Part shown: piece by piece, positions 7,305 to 16,075 of the stretch
How the letters are laid out: the number at the start of each line of letters is the position of its first letter
How positions within the stretch are numbered: position 1 is the stretch's first letter
Assembly: GCF_009604455.1 (NCBI RefSeq)
Contig: NZ_WEGL01000007.1
Coordinates: 248,001 to 312,000, forward strand
DNA length: 64,000 bases
Source: Streptomyces sp. RB17
GTDB taxonomy: Bacteria; Actinomycetota; Actinomycetes; Streptomycetales; Streptomycetaceae
Reading direction: 5' to 3'
The notes under the pieces: generated by a model
Databases searched by the model: none
What the model was told of the DNA's origin: nothing
The model's input: only the letters and a program-made list of their open reading frames with translations
Position numbers and translations under genes: made by a program

Positions 7305-10300
7305 CACAGGAATCCTTCGAAAGTGAGCTGGCCCCCACGCCAACTCCATCGGGCGCCCCAGCCGCCGGGAACCCGGAAGTCGCGGGTGATGCCGCCGTAT
7401 TGGGCCGACGCCGAGGTGTTGACCTTCTCGACCACATTCGGGTCGGTGAGTATGTCCTGGATCATCTCATTGGCGATCTCGGTCCGCTCACTATTGGTGA
7501 GCTTGCCGAAATTGTACATGTCAACATGAGCTTGCCCCCGTTTAGCCAGATTGCCCGGGCTCGGGTCGCCGTGTTTCTGCAGCGCCCTGCCGGCCGGTGA
7601 GAGCTGGCCCTTCTTGATGGTGGTGGCCGCCTGGGACAAGTCGTCGAGGCCATAGTTGCAGGGGGAGAGGCCGAGGGGGTCGATCCAGGTGAGGGGAGTG
7701 CGCACATAGCCGTGGTGATTGTCCGCCGGCACCAGCCCCAACGGGTCCGCGCTGATGTACCGGGCCGTCCCGGGGTCGTAGTAGCGGTGCAGGTTGTAGT
7801 GCAGTCCTGTCTCGTCGTCGGCGTACTGCCCCGGGAAGCGCAACGGGCAGTCGACGGGCCCGGCGCCATCATCCGGGACAGGAAAGCGCGTGCCCCACAG
7901 CGTGGTGCGGCGCTGCCAGAGCAGGTCTCCGGACGCGGACACCAGTTCCATCGGGGTACCGACAGGGTCCGTGACCACGGCGTGGAAGCGAGCGGTGCGC
8001 TCGGGGTTCGTCTCCTCGGCCAGCCGCGCCAGGAACGACGCGTTCGACCGTGAAGCCGACGGCTCGTGGTCGGTCTGGGCCACCGGGCGAGGGGTGCCCG
8101 GCTTGTAGTCCCAGGTCAGCACTCGGCCCGCTGCGGTCTGCTCGGCCAAGAGCGTGTCGTCCCAGATGAACTCCGTACGGTCGTGCTCCGAGCCGTCCTC
8201 GACCACCCGGTGCTTGGAGATGCGCCGGCCGAGCGGGTCGTAGGCGTAGTGCCAGCGGTCGCCGTCCGGGGTGACCACCTCCGTCAGGCGATCCTCTGCG
8301 TTCCAGACGTAGGTCCACGTACGGCTCTGGCCGTTCAGAAGCCGGCGGGTTCTGCGGACCAGGCGACCCTGCGCGTCGTGCTCGTACGCGGTCCCGGTCG
8401 CCGAGCGGACGAGAGTGCCGACGAACTCGCGCTCGCCGGGCTCGTCGTGGGCGGGGGCAGTGGCGTCCACCAAGTTGCCCGCAGCATCGTACGCGTAGGT
8501 CTCCGTCCAGCCGTGGGCACGCACCCCGGTGACGCGCCCCATGCTGTCGAGGTCGAAGCGGCGGGTGCCCGAGGTGAGCTCGCGGATCTCAGTGAGGTAG
8601 CCGTCGGCGCGGTGTGTGTAGGTGCGGTGCTGTAGGAGGCGGTCCACGCCGTCCGCCGCCGGGCCGGAGGTCAGACTCTGCCCGGTCAGCAGGTTCCGTG
8701 GGCTCCAGCTCTGGGTGAGTCTCACCTCCGTGCCGAGGCGGCGCTCCGTCTCGCGGCCTGCGGGATCGTGGTCGAAGTGCAGTTCGCCTACAGGCGAGCG
8801 CAGGGTGAGCGGGCGGCCCGCCTGGTCGTATGTCCATTCCGAGGCCAGCCCTGACGGCGTCACCCGGCGGACACGGCGGCCGAGGGCGTCGTACGCATGG
8901 GTGGTCGTGCGGCCGTTCACCGTCTCCGAGAGCACGCGGCCCAGGCTGTCCCGCTCCAGTACGACCTCGGCGTCGGCGTTGGCCGCCTGCGCGAGACCGC
9001 CGTCGGGACCGTACGCGAACGTCGTAACGGCTCCCGCCTCGGACCGCTGCTCCACCACCCGCCCCACCGCGTCCCGCGTGAGGTGCAAGGTCTCTCCGGC
9101 GCCGTTGATCCGGGAGGTCAACTGCCCTGCCGCGTCATGGACGTACGTCAGCCTGCGGCCGTTGAAGTCCGTCTCCGCTGTAAGCCGACCCGCGTGGTCG
9201 TAGGTGTACGACCAGGTGCGCCCTTGCGGGTTGGTTACACCGGTCAGGCGGAGCTCGGTGTCGTAGGCGAACTCGTAACGGGCGCCGTCCGGGTCCGTCC
9301 GTGCGGCCGGGACGTCGAACGGGCCCAGAACATGGTGGGTCGTGTTACCAGCGGCGTCAGTGTGGCTGAGGAGGTTGCCTTCCGCGTCCCAGGCCCATGA
9401 CTCGCGCGTACCGTCCGGGTGTTGGCGCCACGCCTGTTTGCCCTCGGTGGTCCAGCCAAGGCGGGTGCTATGGCCCAGCGGGTCGGTCACCTCGACGATC
9501 CGGCCGAAGGAGTCCCTGCGGATCGTCGTGGTGTGGCCCAGCTCGTCGGTCGTCGCGACGGGCAGACCGGCCGGGTCGTACGCGATGGTGCGGGTGTGGC
9601 CGAGGGCATCAGTGATGGTGGTCGGGCGGCCGGCCTCGTCGTGCGTGTACCGGGTCTCGGCCCCCGTGGGGTCAACGGTCGTGAGGAGATTGCCCCGCTC
9701 GTCGTAGGTGTGCCGCCAGACCGCTCCGCCTGGTTCAACGACCTCGGTCGGCTGCCCGAACGCGTTGCACACGGCCCGCGCGACCGATCCATCCGGCAGG
9801 GTGAGTTCCGTCAGGTTGCCTGAGGCGTCGTAGGCGTATCGGGTCGTACGTCCCAGGGGGTCGGTGACGGTGACGGGCCGGGCACCGTACTCGTCCCAGC
9901 CGGTGCGGGTGACGTGCCCCAGCGGATCCGTCTCCTCCTCGACCTGGCCCTCGGCGTTGTAGCGGTGCACCGAGACGCGGCCCTGCGAGTCCGTGTACGT
10001 CGTCGTGCGTGCCGCGTCGTCGTAGGTCAAGGTGCCGGACAGGATTCCGTCCACGCCCTCAGTACGCACCACACGGCCGCACTCGTCGTAGGAGTACGAG
10101 AACCACGTGCCGTTGCGGTCGGTCCAGCGGGTGACGCGGCCCTCGGCGTCGTATGTGAACCGCAGGGGTTCGCTGCTGGAGTTGATGACCTCGGTGAGGT
10201 TGCCGGCGGCGTCGTAGCCGTACCGCATGACGACCGTGCCCTCGTCCAGCGCGGTGCCGGGGCGGTAGCGGGAGGGCGCCTCGTCGAGCAGGCGCAGGGC

Positions 10301-11626
10301 GGTGATACGGGGGCCCTGGGTGTCGACGGCGACGTAGTAGCCGCCGGAGTGGCGGATACCGAACGGGACGCCCTCGTCGTCGCGTTCGACGTCGATGCGG
10401 TTGCCGTTGCGGTCGCTCCAGGAGTCCAGGGCCAGGTCGAAGACACCGAAGGACGGGGAGGGAACGGGGGCGGCGAAGGTGCGGGTCACGCCTGTCGCCG
10501 GGTCGGTGACCGTCATCGCGCCGTCCGGCTTACCGTCCCACTCCAGGGGCCAGTGGGCGCCCTTGACCGGCATCGTGGGTACGCCCGGTTCCGGTACTGG
10601 GTACACCAGGCGCATGCCGTCCGCCGCAGCGAAGACGACGCCCTCACCGTCGATCTGAAGGCACTCGTCGAGGCTGGAGATCCAGGTCGAGCCGAAGCAG
10701 ACGCCACCCCGGTACGAGGAAAGGTGGGTGCGGGTGAACTCGAAGGGGAGCGCGGCCGGCAGGGTGAGGTCCGTCTGGGTCATGAGCATGGCGCCGGTCG
10801 CCACGTCGATCGGCTCGCCCACGCACGGGGTGTCGTCGGCGTTGCGGGCCGCCGTGCCCAGATCGACCAGGTCGGGGCGGAGCGACGGCGGGCGCAGCAG
10901 CAGTGGGGTGGTGTCGGCGAGGCCGCCTTCCATGCTGGCCTTCAGCAGGCCGCCGCCCGCTCCCAGGGCGCCGCCGAAGATCATGCCGTTCTTGGCGGCC
11001 TGGTTGACCTCGTCCAGGCTGAAGCCGTGCTGCAGACCCGCCGCCATCTGCAGCGGCTGGGCCACGGCAAGGTCGACGGTGACCGACTCGACCCCGCCGA
11101 ACGCGACGCCGGCGAAGGCACCTCCGATGATGTCGGCCACCACGGCGGAGACCCCGACGCCTATCGTGGCACCGAACTCGATGACCGCGTCCGCCGCCGC
11201 TGCCGCCGCACCCGACGCGATGCCCGCGGTCATGATGGCCAGCGCCACACCACCCGCGATCACGGCCGCGTCGATGGCGATCCGCGTCCACAGCTTGTTG
11301 ATCGCGTCGTCGATGGCATCGGCGAACGTCTCCAGCGCACTGGCCATGTCCCGCGACGACTTCGCGAGATCGCTCAGCCAGCCGCCGTCCTTGCCCTGGG
11401 CGTAACGGCCCCAGAACTTGCGGAACGCCTCGATCGACTCACCCGTGTTGTTGTGGATGATCCCGGACGCGCTGCGGTGCACCGGGGAGCGGACATCGTC
11501 CACGGACTCGGCGAACGCACGCCACGCTTTCGCCGCGTCCCGCAGCTTGCCGGAGTCGGCCTCCGGCCACCACAGGCCCATGTCGAGAAGGATGTGGCGG
11601 GCTTTGGACTCAATGCTCACCGGCAC
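7304..11626 (-). CDS. RHS/YD-repeat polymorphic toxin with C-terminal nuclease-like domain
   Basis: The 1440-aa protein has an N-terminal WXG-like helical region (about residues 1-110), a hydrophobic Ala/Gly-rich stretch (130-215) and a DUF6531-type segment (CVGEPIDVATGAML). About 900 residues of YD repeats (GRVTxWxYDxxGNL variants) follow, then the RHS core end (YDPGTARYISADPLGL, TWIDPLGLSP) at about 1320. The last 110 residues are unrelated to the core and contain AGRALQKHG and a final RWSWRGGQLTFEGFL, a pattern I associate with BECR-fold RNase toxins; that assignment is tentative. The gene overlaps a WXG100-like gene upstream and a putative immunity gene downstream. Export by a type VII-like route is inferred from the WXG-like neighbours. 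GTG 11620 is an alternative start. Confidence 0.85.
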   Translation of the reverse strand: MPVSIESKARHILLDMGLWWPEADSGKLRDAAKAWRAFAESVDDVRSPVHRSASGIIHNNTGESIEAFRKFWGRYAQGKDGGWLSDLAKSSRDMASALETFADAIDDAINKLWTRIAIDAAVIAGGVALAIMTAGIASGAAAAAADAVIEFGATIGVGVSAVVADIIGGAFAGVAFGGVESVTVDLAVAQPLQMAAGLQHGFSLDEVNQAAKNGMIFGGALGAGGGLLKASMEGGLADTTPLLLRPPSLRPDLVDLGTAARNADDTPCVGEPIDVATGAMLMTQTDLTLPAALPFEFTRTHLSSYRGGVCFGSTWISSLDECLQIDGEGVVFAAADGMRLVYPVPEPGVPTMPVKGAHWPLEWDGKPDGAMTVTDPATGVTRTFAAPVPSPSFGVFDLALDSWSDRNGNRIDVERDDEGVPFGIRHSGGYYVAVDTQGPRITALRLLDEAPSRYRPGTALDEGTVVMRYGYDAAGNLTEVINSSSEPLRFTYDAEGRVTRWTDRNGTWFSYSYDECGRVVRTEGVDGILSGTLTYDDAARTTTYTDSQGRVSVHRYNAEGQVEEETDPLGHVTRTGWDEYGARPVTVTDPLGRTTRYAYDASGNLTELTLPDGSVARAVCNAFGQPTEVVEPGGAVWRHTYDERGNLLTTVDPTGAETRYTHDEAGRPTTITDALGHTRTIAYDPAGLPVATTDELGHTTTIRRDSFGRIVEVTDPLGHSTRLGWTTEGKQAWRQHPDGTRESWAWDAEGNLLSHTDAAGNTTHHVLGPFDVPAARTDPDGARYEFAYDTELRLTGVTNPQGRTWSYTYDHAGRLTAETDFNGRRLTYVHDAAGQLTSRINGAGETLHLTRDAVGRVVEQRSEAGAVTTFAYGPDGGLAQAANADAEVVLERDSLGRVLSETVNGRTTTHAYDALGRRVRRVTPSGLASEWTYDQAGRPLTLRSPVGELHFDHDPAGRETERRLGTEVRLTQSWSPRNLLTGQSLTSGPAADGVDRLLQHRTYTHRADGYLTEIRELTSGTRRFDLDSMGRVTGVRAHGWTETYAYDAAGNLVDATAPAHDEPGEREFVGTLVRSATGTAYEHDAQGRLVRRTRRLLNGQSRTWTYVWNAEDRLTEVVTPDGDRWHYAYDPLGRRISKHRVVEDGSEHDRTEFIWDDTLLAEQTAAGRVLTWDYKPGTPRPVAQTDHEPSASRSNASFLARLAEETNPERTARFHAVVTDPVGTPMELVSASGDLLWQRRTTLWGTRFPVPDDGAGPVDCPLRFPGQYADDETGLHYNLHRYYDPGTARYISADPLGLVPADNHHGYVRTPLTWIDPLGLSPCNYGLDDLSQAATTIKKGQLSPAGRALQKHGDPSPGNLAKRGQAHVDMYNFGKLTNSERTEIANEMIQDILTDPNVVEKVNTSASAQYGGITRDFRVPGGWGARWSWRGGQLTFEGFL

Positions 11627-11975
11627 CGTCGCTCTGCTTGGGGGTCTTCACTTCCGTGAACATGCCGGCGACGAGCTCGTCGTGGTCCACATGCCCGTCG
11701 GCCATGTCCACCATGGCCTCGTTGATACTCGTCAGGCCGAGCACCAGGATGCCCGCCGCGCTCTCGATCGACTTCTGGTGCGGCTTGTAGACGCCGCCGA
11801 ACTGATTGCCCTGCTTGTCGTGACCCCAGGGCTCGCCGAGGCCGTCCAGGGTCTTGATGAGGGTGGTCAGCGCCTTGCTCAGGTCGATGGCCCCCTGGTG
11901 AAAGGCAGGTGCCGCCGCCTTGATGTCGGCGGTCTTGATGTCCAGCACCTTGCCAGGGACCTTGCCGTCAACCAT
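11610..11975 (-). CDS. WXG100-like small protein preceding RHS toxin
   Basis: A 121-aa helical protein starts at ATG 11975, about six bases after a GGGGGT ribosome-binding site. It overlaps the RHS gene start by 17 bp, so it is first in a three-gene toxin operon. Residues 10-50 (VLDIKTADIKAAAPAFHQGAIDLSKAL) and the later helical stretch resemble WXG100/ESX proteins. A plausible role is partner or secretion adaptor for the RHS toxin, by analogy to LXG/WXG toxin operons; no direct motif proves it. Confidence 0.65.
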   Translation of the reverse strand: MVDGKVPGKVLDIKTADIKAAAPAFHQGAIDLSKALTTLIKTLDGLGEPWGHDKQGNQFGGVYKPHQKSIESAAGILVLGLTSINEAMVDMADGHVDHDELVAGMFTEVKTPKQSDGAGEH

Positions 11976-12194
11976 TGATACCCCCGCCCCGTTCGCAGCT
12001 GCGGCTTCCGACCCTAGGGCGGCAAGTTCAAGGAAGACCCATGCCAGGGTAATTCAGGAGTAACACTCCCCTGCCAGGCATGACTTCAGGCCAAGCCATC
12101 GCCCGTCGCCGGCCACTACGCGATCTCCGGTGGCATGAGCCTCGGATCCCCGTAGTCCCTGCGACGAGGCCCGCGTGAGGTGCAACGCCCGGCT

Positions 12195-12383
12195 TCAACT
12201 GGTGGCCACGTCCAGCAACACCTCCGCAAGGCGGTCGGCGGCATCCGGGCGTCCCAGGGATCGGGCCCGCTGCGCCATGTGCTGGCGTTCGCCGGGTGAG
12301 GTGATGAGCGGGGCGACGGCCGAGCGAAGTGCCTCGGACGTGACCGCGTCCCGCAGCAAGAAGAGTGCCTGACTCCTATACAT
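12195..12383 (-). pseudogene. Glycosyltransferase C-terminal fragment (MurG-like), probable remnant
   Basis: The 62-residue frame reads LFLLRDAVTSEALRSAVAPL ... MAQRARSLGRPDAADRLAEVLLDVA, which resembles the last helices of MurG-type UDP-sugar glycosyltransferases. The rest of such an enzyme (about 300 residues) is absent. Its ATG lies inside an operator-like motif (12372-12387) also found at the neighbouring NUDIX gene, so it may still be transcribed as a small leaderless product, but I regard it as a remnant. Confidence 0.4.
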
Positions 12384-12387
12384 GAGT
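12372..12387. promoter_or_regulatory. Operator-like motif copy 1
   Basis: The sequence ACTCCTATACATGAGT has palindromic ends (ACTC/GAGT) around a TATA-like core. It matches 13240-13255 in 14 of 16 positions. It lies between gntR and the glycosyltransferase remnant and overlaps the remnant's start codon. The paired occurrence around a GntR gene suggests the GntR binding site; this is inference. Confidence 0.5.
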
Positions 12388-12439
12388 CAACCCGCCACGA
12401 AGAAGAACTCGTGGCAGGCCGAAGAGAGTTGAGCGGGCG

Positions 12440-13219
12440 TCAGTCGGCTGCGGGGATCCTGTACTCGAAAACGAACTGGTCAGCGGCCATAAGCGTGTCG
12501 CAGACTTCGACCACCCGACCCTCCCTCGTACGAGCTTCCCGGACCAGATGAACCACCGGAGCACCCGCACTCAGCGCCAGCTCGGAGGCTTCCGCTTTGG
12601 AGGCCGGACGCGCCTGCAGCGTCTCAACGAACTCGGCGAACTCGTGTCCGTGGTCTTCGAGTCGGGCATAGATGCCACCGCCGCCGGGGTTCTCGGCGAA
12701 CAGCTCGGGGATGTCCTTCACGACGTCCCACGGGAGGTACGACGTAGCCGTCTCGACCGGGGTGCCATTGCGGAAGTAGAGGCGGCGCCGGGCAAGCACC
12801 TGGGTGCCGGCGGAAACGCCCAGCCGCCGGGCCGCATCCTCTGGGGCCTCCATTGGGCCGATGTAGAGGACGCTGACCTTGGCCGTGGCGCCAGACTGCG
12901 CGGACTCGGCGAGGTACGCGGCCTTGCCGCCCTGACGAAGCGAACGCCGGAAGCGGTCGGAGGACCGATGCCGTACCGGCGGGCGATCCTTCACGATCGA
13001 ACCCTTGCCGTGCCGGGTCTCGACGAGCCCGCTCGCGCGCACCTCGACCATGGCCTTGCGGATCGTCCCGCCCGACACGCCGTAGCGGTCGACCAGCTCT
13101 GACTCACTCGGCACCATTTCACCGGGCTTGAGGACACCCGCCCGGATCTGCTGGACGATCTCCTCGGCGATCTGCACGTACCGAGGTACGGACCTCTCAC
13201 CTCCTACTGCGGTTCCCAT
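12440..13219 (-). CDS. GntR/HutC-family transcriptional regulator with UTRA domain
   Basis: The 259-aa protein has an N-terminal winged helix (residues 12-75: YVQIAEEIVQQIRAGVLKPGEMVPSESELVDRYGVSGGTIRKAM) followed by a UTRA ligand-binding domain (about 100-255, with RRRLYFRNGTPVETATSYLPWD). This is the HutC subfamily architecture. Start ATG 13219 follows a GAAGGA ribosome-binding site. It is divergent from a NUDIX gene 30 bp away, with an operator-like motif in the shared promoter and a second copy downstream, so autoregulation and control of the NUDIX gene are likely. The effector is unknown. Confidence 0.88.
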   Translation of the reverse strand: MGTAVGGERSVPRYVQIAEEIVQQIRAGVLKPGEMVPSESELVDRYGVSGGTIRKAMVEVRASGLVETRHGKGSIVKDRPPVRHRSSDRFRRSLRQGGKAAYLAESAQSGATAKVSVLYIGPMEAPEDAARRLGVSAGTQVLARRRLYFRNGTPVETATSYLPWDVVKDIPELFAENPGGGGIYARLEDHGHEFAEFVETLQARPASKAEASELALSAGAPVVHLVREARTREGRVVEVCDTLMAADQFVFEYRIPAAD

Positions 13220-13239
13220 AGTCCTTCTCTTCCTCCTAT

Positions 13240-13255
13240 GCTCCTGTACATGAGT
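13240..13255. promoter_or_regulatory. Operator-like motif copy 2
   Basis: GCTCCTGTACATGAGT lies in the gntR-NUDIX divergent promoter and overlaps the NUDIX start codon ATG 13250. Binding here would block both promoters. It differs from the copy at 12372-12387 at two positions. Confidence 0.5.
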
Positions 13256-13705
13256 AACAGTGCCCAGGAAGGCCAGTCAACGCCACTGCACTCCGTGTCC
13301 GTGGCCGGGGTAGTGGTGCGCGAGGACGGCCGACTGCTGGCGATCCGCCGCGCCGACAACGGCACTTGGGAGCTCCCCGGCGGTGTACTGGAACTCAACG
13401 AGACGCCAGAGGCAGGCGTCGCCCGCGAGGTCCTGGAGGAGACCGGCATCCACGTCGAGGTGGACGAACTCACCGGGGTCTACAAGAACACGATCCGAGG
13501 CATCGTTGCCCTGGTCTTCCGCTGCAAGCCTTCAGGCGGGACCGAGCGCACGTCGAGTGAGTCAACGGCCGTCGACTGGCTCACGCCCGACGAGGTCGCA
13601 GAGCGCATGTCCGAGGTCTTCGCGATCCGGCTCTTGGATGCTCTGGACGGCAACGGCCCCCACGTGAGGAGCCACGACGGGCGACGGCTCATCCCAGCGG
13701 GATAA
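13250..13705 (+). CDS. NUDIX hydrolase
   Basis: The 151-aa protein contains a complete Nudix box (GGVLELNETPEAGVAREVLEETGI, about residues 45-68) and the usual beta-strand framing (SVAGVVVREDGRLLAIRRADNGTWELPG). It hydrolyses a nucleoside-diphosphate-X type substrate that cannot be specified from sequence. No ribosome-binding site precedes ATG 13250, and an in-frame ATG at 13238 is also poorly supported, so the transcript may be leaderless. It is divergent from the GntR gene and probably under its control. Confidence 0.88.
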   Translation: MSNSAQEGQSTPLHSVSVAGVVVREDGRLLAIRRADNGTWELPGGVLELNETPEAGVAREVLEETGIHVEVDELTGVYKNTIRGIVALVFRCKPSGGTERTSSESTAVDWLTPDEVAERMSEVFAIRLLDALDGNGPHVRSHDGRRLIPAG

Positions 13706-13757
13706 GACTTTCCCTACTTCATCAAGCACCCTCGTCGCTTCACTCCTCCGGGCGGGC

Positions 13758-13819
13758 GCGGGCGGCCGGCGGCGCCCGCGCTCATGTCTCCGCCCCGCTC
13801 GGCACCGCCGGCCGCCCGC
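13758..13819. terminator. Large GC-rich inverted repeat downstream of NUDIX
   Basis: Arms 13758-13772 and 13805-13819 are perfectly complementary over 15 bp with a 32-base loop. It begins 53 bases after the NUDIX stop. It has no U-tract, so it is either a factor-independent-like terminator of the Streptomyces type or a recombination scar. Confidence 0.4.
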
Positions 13820-14190
13820 TCCCGCCCAAGAGGCAGGCACACAGTGCATAAGGTCAGAACACGTCGTGGCTGGGGCGGTCGGCTCCGCGACTTTAGCCAG
13901 CCACTTTGGCGCGAGCCTCGAAGATCATGGCCCCAACGTCGTGCTTTACCGGGCAGGTCCACAGACTGCCCGACGCGCCGGAAGCTTACGGGGCCATGAT
14001 CACTCGCGCCAAAGCAGCTCCCGGCCAAAGTCGCTACGCCGACCTAGGTGTGCTGTCCGACGGGTCGCCCCATCGACCACGCGCCCGACAGCTATGTCAC
14101 CCGAACGGCCCAACGTGACGTGCCACCCATATGGATGAACATCAAGCTGATTAGTGCCCCAATCAAGGCAATCCGTGAAAGGGGAACCGA
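13820..14190. other. Intergenic region, no gene seen
   Basis: About 370 bases between the large hairpin and the small secreted protein gene. Reading frames here lack codon bias or recognisable domains. A GAAAGGGGAA ribosome-binding site for the next gene lies at its right end. Confidence 0.4.
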
Positions 14191-14424
14191 ATGCGCATTC
14201 GACGCATCCTCGCCGCCGGCATCGCCACGGCAGCCCTCGCCGGACTCGGCCTCACAGGTGCCGCCACCGCCGCCAGCCTCACCCCGAGTCAGGGCTTCGG
14301 CGCCGCCCTCACCCCGGGTGAGTGCATCGACGGCGGCGGAACGGTCGATTGGACCCCCACCTCGGCCAACCCCCACACCGGGACCTGCAGGGGCGGCACG
14401 GGCAACGGGCAGGCAGTCGACTAA
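14191..14424 (+). CDS. Small secreted protein
   Basis: A 77-aa product starts at ATG 14191 after a purine-rich GAAAGGGGAA sequence. Residues 1-28 form a Sec signal peptide (MRIRRI, hydrophobic AAGIATAALAGLGLTGAA, cleavage near ATAAS). The mature part is about 49 residues with two cysteines (GECIDGG and TGTCRGG) that could form one disulfide. A strong terminator follows 20 bases later, so it is monocistronic. I do not recognise a family and no function is assigned. Confidence 0.65.
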   Translation: MRIRRILAAGIATAALAGLGLTGAATAASLTPSQGFGAALTPGECIDGGGTVDWTPTSANPHTGTCRGGTGNGQAVD

Positions 14425-14444
14425 ACCCCACTAGGCGCTAGGAA

Positions 14445-14471
14445 CGCCCCGCAGCCACGCGCTGCGGGGCG
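14445..14471 (+). terminator. Rho-independent-type terminator
   Basis: A 10-bp perfect stem (14445-14454 with 14462-14471, CGCCCCGCAG) and a 7-base loop follow the small secreted protein gene by 20 bases. It lacks a long U-tract, as is common in Streptomyces. Confidence 0.7.
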
Positions 14472-14735
14472 CTCCCGCGCGAGCGTAGCCGGGAGAGTCG
14501 CAGGGACCGTGCCGACCCGTCGGGCACGCTAAGTGGCCAACAGTCGTCCTTGTCTTAGCCCTCCCGCTCGGGGCCGTCTCTGGGCCGTGCGGGGGCGCTC
14601 AACGACGACCAACGCTGACAACCACCGACATCTAAGTCGCAGGTCGCAGCGTTGATCGATTACACGGGCGCAGGTCAGAGACCCGGCCCTTCACTTCTTC
14701 GGCTACTGAGCGGCCCGGCCCCCGACTTCTCGTCT

Positions 14736-15263
14736 TCAGGGAGTCCACTCGTGAGCGAGGAGGCCAAGGATCACCTGGTCGACGAATGCTCCGTACACCC
14801 AGGCCGAGCGCCGCAACGTGCCCTCGCTCGTGAACCCCGCTCTCTTCGCCGCCGCGATCATCGGCGCGTTGTCTGCCATGGTCTCCACCTGCAGTCGCTG
14901 CAGTCCGCGTACCGAGAACCCGTACTCGCACAGCACGCGGACGATGTCCGAGCTAAACCCACGACCGCGGAAGTCAGGGAGCACGGAGATCCCCAGGTGC
15001 GCCGACCTGTTATGCGTGTCGATGCCCCACAGCGAGGCGGCACCGACCAGTTCCTGCGAATCGAGTTCCACCACGGAAAAAGATGCTGCAGCGTCCGAGG
15101 GCTCAGCGACTACATAGGGAGAGTGGGCCGACCCTGGTGGTATCGGATGCCAGGGCCGAGGGTCCTGACGCGACCGGGTTGCCACGTCGTTGTAAAGAAC
15201 CGCGTGGAGCACTGGAATGTCGGCGCCCGCAGGCCGATCTTGTTGCCTCGTATCATCCGCCAT
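14736..15263 (-). CDS. RimJ/RimL-type GNAT acetyltransferase
   Basis: The 175-aa protein is a GNAT domain with the RimJ/RimL signature order: ELVGAASLWGIDTHNRSAHLGISVLPDFRGRGFSSDI contains the acetyl-CoA-binding RGRGFS loop, and MIAAAKRAGFTSEGTLR is the typical C-terminal strand-helix. It starts at ATG 15263. It stands alone between the small secreted protein and the KOW gene. The substrate could be a protein N-terminus or a small amine; sequence alone does not decide. Confidence 0.8.
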   Translation of the reverse strand: MADDTRQQDRPAGADIPVLHAVLYNDVATRSRQDPRPWHPIPPGSAHSPYVVAEPSDAAASFSVVELDSQELVGAASLWGIDTHNRSAHLGISVLPDFRGRGFSSDIVRVLCEYGFSVRGLQRLQVETMADNAPMIAAAKRAGFTSEGTLRRSAWVYGAFVDQVILGLLAHEWTP

Positions 15264-15577
15264 TGCTACCGCAGGACGACGAGTTGATCAATCCTGGCTG
15301 TACAGCAGCGGAGTACAGCAACCGCGGAGACCGCAGCCGACCGGCAGCACTCCCAAGACCACGAATGACCAGCCGAGCAGGCCTCAGCGACCGCCCCGCC
15401 CGTAGTTCGCATCGAGGAGGCATGGCGCAGCCCTAGGGCCGTGCCACTCAGAACGGGCGGGAAATCACAGGAATCGGGGCACGGAGCGGGCAGTATGGCA
15501 GCACAGCGCCAAGCCAGGGAACCCGCAGCTCGGCCCCGTGATCGCCCAATCTCGCTTCCCAAGCTAAGGGGCGGTAC
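15264..15577. other. Intergenic region, no gene seen
   Basis: About 310 bases between the GNAT start and the KOW gene stop. Open frames on both strands are short and lack codon bias or domains. It must hold the GNAT promoter. Confidence 0.4.
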
Positions 15578-15769
15578 TCAGGCGTTGGGCACCTTCTCGA
15601 CCGTGTCGAGGGGGACATCGATGCGGGTGTCGTCTCCGAAGATCTGCACTACCAGTTCTACGCGGTGGCGCTCGCGGTCAATGGCGCGAACCGGCCCCGT
15701 GAACTGCGCGAAGGGGCCATCGGTCACCAGGACGGTGTCCCCTGGCTGCAGTTCCGGGGCGCTCGGCAT
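15578..15769 (-). CDS. Stand-alone NusG-type KOW domain protein
   Basis: The 63-aa protein is essentially only a KOW domain (GDTVLVTDGPFAQFTGPVR, then VQIFGDDTRIDVPLDTVEKV), matching the C-terminal domain of NusG, which in the full protein contacts Rho and ribosomal protein S10. The NusG N-terminal RNA-polymerase-binding domain is absent. It has a reasonable start (ATG 15769, GGGAGT five bases upstream), so it appears designed as a free domain or is a neatly truncated NusG paralogue. The IS110 element begins just upstream, so its native promoter may be lost. Confidence 0.7.
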   Translation of the reverse strand: MPSAPELQPGDTVLVTDGPFAQFTGPVRAIDRERHRVELVVQIFGDDTRIDVPLDTVEKVPNA

Positions 15770-15784
15770 TGTTACTCCCTGGTG

Positions 15785-16075
15785 GTGTCGGTCGGTCCGA
15801 ACTTGGTGGGTGGTTGCCCAGGACCTTACGGTGCCGGCACCGGGGGGCCGTCTCAGTAATCCGGGGGCCTGGCGGCTCCACCCCGTGGGCGTGAAAATCG
15901 GTGCGTGGCCGTCCGGCGGACGTCGAGGAAACTTGGTGCGATCCGAGCCTGTGTCTCAGTAGGACGCTGGGGGTCCATCGCCAGGCACCCGGATGTGTTG
16001 CTTCGAGCACGTGAATCAGTTTCTCCCGCCTGCCGGACCCCTGCCGGCCGGTCACGCGCCCGCGGCTGTCACGAG
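15785..16075 (+). ncRNA. Candidate IS110 bridge RNA region
   Basis: IS110-group elements encode a bridge RNA in the non-coding left end upstream of the recombinase gene; it pairs with target and donor DNA. This 290-base segment occupies that position and lacks a coding frame. I have not derived its fold or guide loops, so the exact RNA limits are unknown. Confidence 0.4.

Noticed and set aside
9914..11659. Plus-strand frame of about 581 codons opposite the RHS gene
   Set aside because: It mirrors RHS codon periodicity; no recognisable domain or ribosome-binding site.
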